From assembly GCA_030340625.1 (NCBI GenBank), contig JAOPHQ010000905.1:45001-109000 (forward strand): a stretch of 64,000 nucleotides of DNA, written 5' to 3'. Shown one piece after another: positions 22,195 to 30,304 of the stretch (position 1 is its first letter; each line of letters opens with the position of its first letter). This DNA comes from Merluccius polli. Lineage: Eukaryota > Chordata > Actinopteri > Gadiformes > Merlucciidae. The notes beneath the pieces are model-generated. The model worked only from the letters and a program-made list of their open reading frames with translations, was not told the DNA's origin and did not search any database. The position numbers were made by a program, and so were the translations under genes.

Positions 22195-22479
22195 GATGGT
22201 TACGTATGTAACCGCGGTTCTATGAGTTCCGGATGACCGCCAGAGGCGGTGCTTTCAGCACATGGATGTCCATCACGCGTGTGTGCAGGTCGAGAAATTT
22301 GTATCAACAAAGTCAAACTTGACCTGGGTGACGTATGCCCTGCGCTGCGGCGCACAAAAGGCACGTCAGCCCAGGGAGCGACCTCTTGGCAATTTTCTCG
22401 GAACATTCCGAGGGACTGCCAAGCTCTGGCGGTCATCCGGAACTCATAGAACCGCGGTTACATACGTAACCATCGTTCT
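22190..22479 (+). mobile_element. 290-bp module with 56-bp perfect inverted repeats (orientation A)
   Basis: Left arm 22190-22245 (AGAACGATGGTTACGTATG...) and right arm 22424-22479 are perfect reverse complements. The arms contain the near-palindrome GGTTACGTATGTAACC. The 178-bp interior (22246-22423) begins GCGGTGCTTTCAGCACATGG, nearly identical to the DIRS left end and leader (from 16616), and ends GGGACTGCCAAG. No ORF of note. The arms also resemble the DIRS terminus (GGTTCTAT...GACCGCCAGAG). It could be a short non-autonomous DIRS derivative, part of the element's right-end structure, or an independent fold-back element. The copy at 27297 has the interior in the opposite orientation. Confidence 0.85.
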
Positions 22480-22603
22480 CGCTTGCTCATGAATATTAAT
22501 TTATAGACACTTAATAATAATTAGTCTGGTGTCTATCTGATAGGCTGTGACCTCGCTACGCGGAGGTCTATCTATCAGCTTTATACCATAAGCAGACACG
22601 ACC

Positions 22604-22958
22604 GATCAGAAACCATAGACTATCAATACAATACAGAACCGATCAGAAACCATAGACTCTCAATACAATACAGAACCGATCAGAAACCAATAGGCTATCA
22701 ACACTATAGAACTCAACCGATCATAACCAATAGACTATCAATACAATACAGAACCGATCATAACCAATAGGCTATCAACACTATAGAACCGATCATAACC
22801 AATAGACTATCAATACAATATAGAACCGATTATAACCAATAGGCTATCAATACAATACAGAACCGATCAGAAACCGCTATCAATACAATACAGAACCGAT
22901 CAGAAACCAATAGGCTATCAATACAATACAGAACCGATCATAACAATAGGCTATCAAT
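22604..22958. repeat. Minisatellite, CAGAACCGATCAGAAACC type
   Basis: Irregular 35-45 bp units combining GAACCGATCAKAAACCAATAG, RCTATCAAYAC and AATACA. It ends at the 8-bp target site of the hAT insertion. The duplicate copy is at 27711-28143. Confidence 0.88.
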
Positions 22959-23057
22959 TAGTGTTGCACCGATACCATTTTTTGGCCCCCGATACCGATA
23001 CCGATACCCGGCTGTGCAGTATCGGCCGATACCGATACCATACCGATACCACGCCGG

Positions 23058-23102
<45 letters not shown>

Positions 23103-23829
23103 AGCTTTTTTTCTTCTAATACTAAAGAACTGCATACTCACTTGGATGTAAAATCATTGCTATCATGGCTTAATTACTAGTATAATTAGATAATATAGTA
23201 TAACTAGAGATAATTACTAGTATGTAGCGGGGGGGGGCTTAACTCGTCGTCTGTGATGCGGTCACTGTCTGTCCATTTGAGCGATCTCCCGCCTGTGAGC
23301 AAGACGCGTCTCCCTCTCTCTCCTGCTTTTTCCCCTCTTCTCCTTGTTTGTGTCCGCATGGCACCCCGGGGAGCGGGGGGGGGGGGCATGGGTGGTGACC
23401 GGGTGCGTCGCACCGGCAGGCGGACCCGCTCACTGAGTTTCCCCGCACCGGCGCGTCCGCAGGCGGAACAACTTTTCTGTGCGCCGCGCGGCTGAACCGC
23501 GCGCCCTCCGCGTCTCCGGTGCTTTTTTTTCTTGCTTTTTTTTGGTACTTTGTCGTCGTCGCTTGTCGGTCGGTCAACATGCGCGGCCGGGCGGCCGGAG
23601 TGGGCCAATAGGATAGCTGCTTGGCACGGCATGCACTGAACACGTGTGATCACACGCAGCATTGAGTGAAGGGAGAGAAAGACGCAAAGCGCTGCGTTCC
23701 AAGTTTCATATTAGTATATGTAAATGGCATCGGCGCATTATTTGTTCGTACTCGCCGATACCGATGCCAGCATTTTAGCGCGGTATCGGGGCCCCTCCCG
23801 ATACTAGTATCGGTATCGGTGCAACACTA
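22959..23829. mobile_element. Non-autonomous hAT-type DNA transposon, 871 bp
   Basis: Ends are TAGTGTTGCACCGATACC and its reverse complement, flanked by a perfect 8-bp target-site duplication CTATCAAT (22951-22958 and 23830-23837). An 8-bp duplication with TAGTG-type ends is the hAT signature. CCGATAC and GGTATCG repeats cluster inside both ends, as expected of subterminal transposase-binding repeats. The interior has an A/(AT)n tract (23059-23097) and a GC-rich core with a 152-codon minus-strand frame (23204-23662) that shows no transposase motif, so it must be moved in trans. The duplicate copy at 28129-28136 preserves the empty site. Confidence 0.92.
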
Positions 23830-23837
23830 CTATCAAT

Positions 23838-24267
23838 ACAATACAGAACGATTCCCTATTCGATTAGCCGACTGTTTTTGGTTGGTTTACCAAAGTCTAA
23901 AATCTCTTACTACAGTAGGCCGACTAAATGTACCATAATAATTGGAAAAATGTAAGTATGACCTTTTTTTAATTTCAGAAGAAATAACTAATAGATATTT
24001 TGTTGATATCTGGACCACCAAACTAAAAATGTCCACGTTGTTTTCCATTTCAGTCATCTGGGGGGTAGGCTAATACTACGAAGCTCGCTGAACATATCCA
24101 GGCTTTCTTGGGAAAACCTCGATTGCTAAATACGAAACTCGCAATCAGAGTTAATCGGTTCCACGAAGCTCACTTAAAGGTAAATTTGTCAAGCCAGGTT
24201 TTCCGCTTTAGGTTCAATGCGCGTTCACATAAAAAGGGCGTAACCCAACGTCATTCACCTTGACGCA
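23838..24267. other. DIRS-Gypsy spacer, no intact gene
   Basis: Remainder of the minisatellite to about 23850, then sequence that may be the 5' end of a decayed DNA transposon feeding the short ORF at 24268. Repeated at about 28137-28566. Confidence 0.5.
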
Positions 24268-24414
24268 ATGGATCCGACGGAGCGAACACGGGCTGTGTAT
24301 GTCACTCAGGAGGAGCAAGTAGTGATTATGAACTCATACGAGGAGTTTAAAAAGCAAATAACGGCAAGGGGCGATACAGTTGCCCATGCTGGCAAAAAAC
24401 AGCAGATTCTGTGA
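24268..24414 (+). pseudogene. Myb/SANT-like DNA-binding domain fragment
   Basis: A 48-codon ATG-started frame containing YVTQEEQVVIMNSYEEFKKQ. The pattern of acidic start, helix with YEEFK and later basic residues resembles the N-terminal Myb/SANT-like domain encoded by PIF/Harbinger transposons and related host genes. The next expected motif (ADSVNA) is present downstream but in another frame, consistent with a one-base indel in the A run at about 24394-24399. The fragment ends at the start of a perfect palindrome and no transposase follows. The assignment is from motif shape only. Confidence 0.5.
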
Positions 24415-24483
24415 ATGCGTAAGAATTGTTCGCCATTAATCCCAATACTCTATTGGGATTAATGGCGAACAATTCTTACGCAT
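24415..24483. repeat. Perfect palindrome, 33-bp arms, 3-nt loop
   Basis: The left arm starts ATGCGTAAGAATTGTTCGCC and the right arm ends with its exact complement ...TTCTTACGCAT; the loop is CTC. It begins one base after the stop codon of the Myb-like fragment. The duplicate at 28714-28782 is equally perfect. Confidence 0.95.
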
Positions 24484-24665
24484 TTGATTGCAAAATGCAA
24501 AAGCAACCTCCAACTTGCTTTTTTGTGTAATTTAGGGAATTCCTTTCAAATACATCCTATATGTAAGAAACGTAGGCTATTGCATGTGCTGGACGGTAGC
24601 GACGGCGGTTGTAGTGGATTAGGATGTGAGCTGAACGCCAGCGACCGGGGTTCATATGTTGCCTG
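24484..24665. other. Short spacer before LTR1
   Basis: No feature beyond the left flank of the Gypsy insertion (ending CATATGTTGCC|TGTGG). The true target duplication cannot be checked, because no LTR in the window is followed by clean host DNA. Confidence 0.5.
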
Positions 24666-24874
24666 TGTGGTAGGACGAGGCATTGCCGAGGTTGGAATGG
24701 GGGGCGTGGCAGCAAGTTAACAATCAGCGCCGCTACCTTTAAGTTACCGGTGTTGAGCATTAGACCACCATGTTGCAGCTCTTGTGCTTTTGCCGAGACG
24801 TGATTGTTTAGTTGTGCTGGGAAGTTCTTTGAGAACTTCCGCGGTTGAAATTGGGCCTGAATAGCCTCACGTTT

Positions 24875-24883
24875 GAGGTAAGT
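24875..24883 (+). promoter_or_regulatory. Consensus splice donor inside the LTR
   Basis: GAG|GTAAGT matches the vertebrate 5' splice site and occurs in all six LTRs at the same relative position. Candidate acceptors downstream are TATCACAG (about 24961-24968), TTAATTACAG (about 25111-25120) and TTTTCTTTTAG (about 25764-25774). Use is unproven. Confidence 0.4.
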
Positions 24884-25883
24884 GAATGGGGAAAAGGGCT
24901 TTTGTGCAGTGGGTAACTTGTGGGTTTGGGACGCAGCATTAATGTGCGCCTCTCTCTGGTATCACAGGGTGTGTTGTGTGGAACCACGGTAGTGTTTCCT
25001 GGTCCTGGTTGCCTAAAACGCATCACCGCAGGTTTGCTATGCGAGCATTAAGCTCTGTTTCTTAGGTAGGTACTCCATTTTTATTATTGCAGAGTGTAAT
25101 TCTGTTTTTTTAATTACAGAACCTTGTTGGCTGCTGCTTTGCTGCTTCGTTGGGTTGCGGTGTACTTTCGATCTGATGTCTGTCTTGCGGAGTTGCCTCG
25201 CAAACATCTAAGCTGCTACTGTCTGTCGCTGCTACTCGCTGCTACTCGCTGCTATTCGTCTCAGCTTGCTCTACGCTACCTTCACGGGCTTACTCCAGGG
25301 CTGCTTTTCTGTGCTGGGGTCGCGGGACTGCGCCGTGTGTTGGCTGAGTGTCCGTGGTTTACTGTCTTAGCGTGGTGTGTGCATTTCGTGTGTGTGTGTG
25401 TGCGTGAATGAATGGTGAAGGCTGTTTCCAGTGCTAACTGTGGTGTGGTCGTGTGTTGTCTATCTGTTTTTGTTTGTTTGTCATTGTTAATTTCATTTTC
25501 TTATCGATACCAGAGCCCACAATTTATGTGGGATTACTTTCTTTTTTTCCTTTTAGTATTGCACTGCAATGGTACAGTAGGCCTACTGTTCTGGGTATCG
25601 ACATCTAGCGGGGGCAAGTGTGCTGGCTGTTCCTTGTATTTGTGTGCTGTTTTCTGTGTATGGGGTTATCTTAAGTTTGCTCTGTGTGTTTATTATTTTG
25701 GTTTGTAATTTATTTGTTTGCATTTCGGTATGATTTTGTAGTGTGTTTTCCTTCATACTTGTTTTCTTTTAGGAAAGGGGAACTGTGAACGCCAGTAGTA
25801 TACTGCTGCCCTCTGAGGCCCAGTCGGCTTGAACAAGCCATGTACTAGTTGCCATTTTGCCAAGTTTTATATCGAACCTCTAA

Positions 25884-25889
25884 AATAAA
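25884..25889 (+). terminator. Poly(A) signal in the LTR
   Basis: AATAAA within CTAAAATAAAATAATTGC, about 45 bases before the LTR end, a usual place for an LTR polyadenylation signal. Present in every LTR copy. Confidence 0.6.
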
Positions 25890-25937
25890 ATAATTGCATT
25901 TGAGGAATCCTGTGTCTGGTTACATTCATTCATTTGA

Positions 25938-27207
25938 TGCCTCTGATTCTGCCCCTCCTGGACAGGGTTCTGTCCGGGGAGCACAGTGTTTTACTTGTAG
26001 CCCCCAGGTGGCCGGGCAGGGCCTGGTTTCCTGTACTTTACAGGCTCCTGGACGGGGACCCTTGGCGCCTCCCTACGAGGCTGGATCTCCTATCCCAGCT
26101 AGACGGCCGGATCTGGCACCCGGACCCGTCTCGATTGCAGCTTTGGGTGTGGCCCCTGAAGGGCCAGAGCCGTTGTTGAGGCTCTGCGAGCCGGCTGTAC
26201 TGCGTACCATTCAGAGTTCCAGGGCACCCTCCACCAATGCCCTCTACGCAAATAGGTGGAAGCTTTTTGCGGAGTGGTGTACTGTTGAGGGTCAGGTACC
26301 TGCGAGCTGCCCCCTGCCTGTGGTACTGGCCTTCCTCCAGTCTCGCCTGGATGCCGGCCTCGCGGCCTCCACCATTAAAGTCTATGTTGCTGCTATTTCG
26401 GCCCAACATAATAGGGTGGATGGCGTCACGGTGGGGTCACACACACTGGTGACGCGCTTCCTGAAAGGTGCTCAGCGGCTTCGGCCGCCCCTGCGGAACC
26501 CAGTTCCTCGTTGGGATCTGCCTCTCGTCTTGGGGGCACTGTCTAGGCCCCCATTTGAGCCTCTCCAGGACTTGGGCTTGGATGTGCTGTCCATGAAGAC
26601 TGCGTTTCTCCTGGCCATTGCATCGGCAAGGCGGGTGAGCGAACTGCATGCCTTGTCTGTACATGGGGAGTGCTTGATTTGGCATCCCGGGGATACGGGG
26701 GTGACCTTGCGGCCCAACCCCTCGTTTCTTTCAAAAACTTTTTCCACTGCCTTTGTGAACCAGCCTCTTACTCTGGCGGCTTTTTCACCCTCTTCTCAAG
26801 AGATGGGGCCGGGGCAGGATGGTGCGCCGTTATGCCCTGTGCGGGCGTTGAGGCGCTACCTCCAACTGACGGCCGGGATCCGCCGGTCGGACTCGTTGTT
26901 CGTCTGCCACACTGGGCCCAGACGTGGTCACGCCCTTTCCAAGCAGCGACTGTCCAGGTGGATCGTCGGGGCCATCGAACTCTCCTACAGCAGCGGTGGC
27001 GTTCCTGTCCCACCTCATGTCCGGTCACACTCTACAAGGGGTGTGGCTGCTTCTTGGGCGGCCCTCAGGGGGGTCCCCCTGTCTGACATCTGTGCAGCGG
27101 CGTCGTGGTCTTCGCCCTGCACGTTTGCGAGGTTTTACAGCTTTAATGTGGTCCCGCATCATCCGGTGGCCTCGGCTGTGCTCCCTACCCCTTCGCAGTG
27201 TCCTTAG
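25938..27207 (+). pseudogene. Truncated DIRS tyrosine recombinase, second copy
   Basis: Translation is identical to the first copy over the shared region, with the Arg, His-x2-Arg and Tyr catalytic residues kept. The duplication breakpoint removed the native upstream part, including the first in-frame ATG (20796). The frame is open leftwards across the junction into LTR1 (to about 25894), giving an LTR-recombinase chimeric frame without an ATG. No RT or gag accompanies it. If transcribed from LTR1 it could only be translated from a non-AUG or a far internal start. Confidence 0.88.
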
Positions 27208-27248
27208 GACGGTAGGTTGGCATTCCTCGTGACTTGGTTGGCATTAGT

Positions 27249-27301
27249 CATCCATGTGCTGAAAGCACCGCCTCTGGTGGTCAGTAGGAACGAAATAGAA
27301 C
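27249..27301 (-). repeat. DIRS right inverted terminus, second copy
   Basis: Same sequence as 22142-22194, shifted by 5107. It has no matching left terminus nearby, so this DIRS copy is only a 3' fragment. Confidence 0.9.
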
Positions 27302-27586
27302 GATGGTTACGTATGTAACCGCGGTTCTATGAGTTCCGGATGACCGCCAGAGCTTGGCAGTCCCTCGGAATGTTCCGAGAAAATTGCCAAGAGGTCGCTC
27401 CCTGGGCTGACGTGCCTTTTGTGCGCCGCAGCGCAGGGCATACGTCACCCAGGTCAAGTTTGACTTTGTTGATACAAATTTCTCGACCTGCACACACGCG
27501 TGATGGACATCCATGTGCTGAAAGCACCGCCTCTGGCGGTCATCCGGAACTCATAGAACCGCGGTTACATACGTAACCATCGTTCT
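27297..27586 (-). mobile_element. 290-bp module, interior inverted (orientation B)
   Basis: The same 56-bp arms (27297-27352 and 27531-27586) and the same outer flanks as the first copy. The 178-bp interior (27353-27530) is the reverse complement: it starts CTTGGCAGTCCCTCGG and ends GCTGAAAGCACCGC. The swap is exact at the arm boundaries. Confidence 0.9.
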
Positions 27587-27710
27587 CGCTTGCTCATGAA
27601 TATTAATTTATAGACACTTAATAATAATTAGTCTGGTGTCTATCTGATAGGCTGTGACCTCGCTACGCGGAGGTCTATCTATCAGCTTTATACCATAAGC
27701 AGACACGACC

Positions 27711-28143
27711 GATCAGAAACCATAGACTATCAATACAATACAGAACCGATCAGAAACCATAGACTCTCAATACAATACAGAACCGATCAGAAACCAATAG
27801 GCTATCAACACTATAGAACTCAACCGATCATAACCAATAGACTATCAATACAATACAGAACCGATCATAACCAATAGGCTATCAACACTATAGAACCGAT
27901 CATAACCAATAGACTATCAATACAATATAGAACCGATTATAACCAATAGGCTATCAATACAATACAGAACCGATCAGAAACCGCTATCAATACAATACAG
28001 AACCGATCAGAAACCAATAGGCTATCAATACAATACAGAACCGATCAGAAACCGCTATCAATACAATACAGAACCGATCAGAAACCAATAGGCTATCAAT
28101 ACAATACAGAACCGATCATAACAATAGGCTATCAATACAATAC
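27711..28143. repeat. Minisatellite, second copy, with empty hAT site
   Basis: Counterpart of 22604-22958 with about one additional 71-bp unit. It reads uninterrupted through CTATCAAT at 28129-28136, the pre-insertion state of the hAT target. Confidence 0.9.
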
Positions 28144-28566
28144 AGAACGATTCCCTATTCGATTAGCCGACTGTTTTTGGTTGGTTTACCAAAGTCTAAA
28201 ATCTCTTACTACAGTAGGCCGACTAAATGTACCATAATAATTGGAAAAATGTAAGTATGACCTTTTTTTAATTTCAGAAGAAATAACTAATAGATATTTT
28301 GTTGATATCTGGACCACCAAACTAAAAATGTCCACGTTGTTTTCCATTTCAGTCATCTGGGGGGTAGGCTAATACTACGAAGCTCGCTGAACATATCCAG
28401 GCTTTCTTGGGAAAACCTCGATTGCTAAATACGAAACTCGCAATCAGAGTTAATCGGTTCCACGAAGCTCACTTAAAGGTAAATTTGTCAAGCCAGGTTT
28501 TCCGCTTTAGGTTCAATGCGCGTTCACATAAAAAGGGCGTAACCCAACGTCATTCACCTTGACGCA
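28144..28566. other. Spacer, second copy, no gene
   Basis: Same content as 23838-24267 in the first duplicate. Confidence 0.5.
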
Positions 28567-28713
28567 ATGGATCCGACGGAGCGAACACGGGCTGTGTATG
28601 TCACTCAGGAGGAGCAAGTAGTGATTATGAACTCATACGAGGAGTTTAAAAAGCAAATAACGGCAAGGGGCGATACAGTTGCCCATGCTGGCAAAAAACA
28701 GCAGATTCTGTGA
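28567..28713 (+). pseudogene. Myb/SANT-like fragment, second copy
   Basis: Same 48-codon frame and same apparent frame break as at 24268. The lesion therefore predates the tandem duplication. Confidence 0.5.
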
Positions 28714-28782
28714 ATGCGTAAGAATTGTTCGCCATTAATCCCAATACTCTATTGGGATTAATGGCGAACAATTCTTACGCAT
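28714..28782. repeat. Perfect palindrome, second copy
   Basis: Identical to 24415-24483, including the CTC loop. Confidence 0.95.
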
Positions 28783-28963
28783 TTGATTGCAAAATGCAAA
28801 AGCAACCTCCAACTTGCTTTTTTGTGTAATTTAGGGAATTCCTTTCAAATACATCCTATATGTAAGAAACGTAGGCTATTGCATGTGCTGGACGGTAGCG
28901 ACGGCGGTGTAGTGGATTAGGATGTGAGCTGAACGCCAGCGACCGGGGTTCATATGTTGCCTG

Positions 28964-30230
28964 TGTGGTAGGACGAGGCATTGCCGAGGTTGGAATGGGG
29001 GGCGTGGCAGCAAGTTAACAATCAGCGCCGCTACCTTTAAGTTACCGGTGTTGAGCATTAGACCACCATGTTGCAGCTCTTGTGCTTTTGCCGAGACGTG
29101 ATTGTTTAGTTGTGCTGGGAAGTTCTTTGAGAACTTCCGCGGTTGAAATTGGGTCTGAATAGCCTCACGTTTGAGGTAAGTGAATGGGGAAAAGGGCTTT
29201 TGTGCAGTGGGTAACTTGTGGGTTTGGGACGCAGCATTAATGTGCGCCTCTCTCTGGTATCACAGGGTGTGTTGTGTGGAACCACGGTAGTGTTTCCTGG
29301 TCCTGGTTGCCTAAAACGCATCACCGCAGGTTTGCTATGCGAGCATTAAGCTCTGTTTCTTAGGTAGGTACTCCATTTTTATTATTGCAGAGTGTAATTC
29401 TGTTTTTTTAATTACAGAACCTTGTTGGCTGCTGCTTTGCTGCTTCGTTGGGTTGCGGTGTACTTTCGATCTGATGTCTGTCTTGCGGAGTTGCCTCGCA
29501 AACATCTAAGCTGCTACTGTCTGTCGCTGCTACTCGCTGCTACTCGCTGCTATTCGTCTCAGCTTGCTCTACGCTACCTTCACGGGCTTACTCCAGGGCT
29601 GCTTTTCTGTGCTGGGGTCGCGGGACTGCGCCGTGTGTTGGCTGAGTGTCCGTGGTTTACTGTCTTAGCGTGGTGTGTGCATTTCGTGTGTGTGTGTGTG
29701 CGTGAATGAATGGTGAAGGCTGTTTCCAGTGCTAACTGTGGTGTGGTCGTGTGTTGTCTATCTGTTTTTGTTTGTTTGTCATTGTTAATTTCATTTTCTT
29801 ATCGATACCAGAGCCCACAATTTATGTGGGATTACTTTCTTTTTTTCCTTTTAGTATTGCACTGCAATGGTACAGTAGGCCTACTGTTCTGGGTATCGAC
29901 ATCTAGCGGGGGCAAGTGTGCTGGCTGTTCCTTGTATTTGTGTGCTGTTTTCTGTGTATGGGGTTATCTTAAGTTTGCTCTGTGTGTTTATTATTTTGGT
30001 TTGTAATTTATTTGTTTGCATTTCGGTATGATTTTGTAGTGTGTTTTCCTTCATACTTGTTTTCTTTTAGGAAAGGGGAACTGTGAACGCCAGTAGTATA
30101 CTGCTGCCCTCTGAGGCCCAGTCGGCTTGAACAAGCCATGTACTAGTTGCCATTTTGCCAAGTTTTATATCGAACCTCTAAAATAAAATAATTGCATTTG
30201 AGGAATCCTGTGTCTGGTTACATTCATTCA
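28964..30230 (+). mobile_element. Gypsy LTR2 (5' end of the array)
   Basis: 1267 bp with the same diagnostic bases as LTR1. One private change, GGGTCTGAAT near 29152, where the other LTRs read GGGCCTGAAT. It is followed by the 73-bp leader and the first pol copy, so it acts as the 5' LTR of the array. Confidence 0.95.
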
Positions 30231-30303
30231 TTTGAGTGGCTTGTTCTGGGGATTAAAATCAGTTTATTTTAAGGGTGAAATTGTAAGCTTTGGGGCGGTC
30301 ACA
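30231..30303 (+). promoter_or_regulatory. Gypsy 73-bp leader remnant
   Basis: The sequence between the LTR and the pol ATG, starting TTTGAGTGGCTTGTTCTGGG. A primer-binding site should lie in its first bases, but I cannot assign the tRNA. gag and protease are absent: the leader joins coding sequence from just upstream of RT. The same leader follows LTR3, LTR4, LTR5 and LTR6. Confidence 0.75.
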
Positions 30304-30304
30304 A

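Larger units (their letters stand above)
24666..25932 (+). mobile_element. Gypsy LTR1 (orphan, from duplication)
   Basis: 1267-bp LTR starting TGTGGTAGGACGAGGC; the end at ATTCATTCA is inferred from the TG...CA rule. It carries the 5'-type diagnostic bases (TAGGACGAGG, GCGCCGCTACC) also found in LTR2. Only five bases of Gypsy leader follow before the duplication junction at 25937/25938, so this LTR has no element of its own. Frames of 95 and 98 codons inside each LTR (25124-25411, 25412-25708) have no recognisable domain and are probably not translated. Confidence 0.9.
20831..25937 (+). repeat. 5107-bp tandem duplication, first copy
   Basis: Everything from within the DIRS RT/recombinase overlap to five bases past LTR1 is repeated directly after 25937. 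Offsets between copies are 5107 for the recombinase and module and 4298 for the LTR. The 809-bp difference is explained by the 879-bp hAT insertion plus target duplication in this copy, minus about 70 bp net extra in the second copy (one minisatellite unit). I see no microhomology at the junction TTTGA|TGCCTCTG. Confidence 0.93.
25938..30235 (+). repeat. 5107-bp tandem duplication, second copy
   Basis: Second copy of 20831-25937 without the hAT insertion. It holds the recombinase 3' part, the right DIRS terminus, the 290-bp module in flipped orientation, a minisatellite with about one more unit, the Myb-like fragment, the palindrome and LTR2. Unlike LTR1, LTR2 continues into the Gypsy leader, so this copy's right edge merges with the array. 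Confidence 0.93.

Noticed and set aside
23204..23662. 152-codon minus-strand frame in the hAT element as a transposase
   Set aside because: No BED zinc finger, RNase H-fold acidic residues or hAT dimerisation motif; it is a GC-rich low-complexity frame.
25124..25708. Adjacent 95- and 98-codon hydrophobic frames present in every LTR
   Set aside because: The first has a non-ATG start, neither has a recognisable domain, and they recur only because the LTR is repeated. Conservation among recent copies is not evidence of coding.
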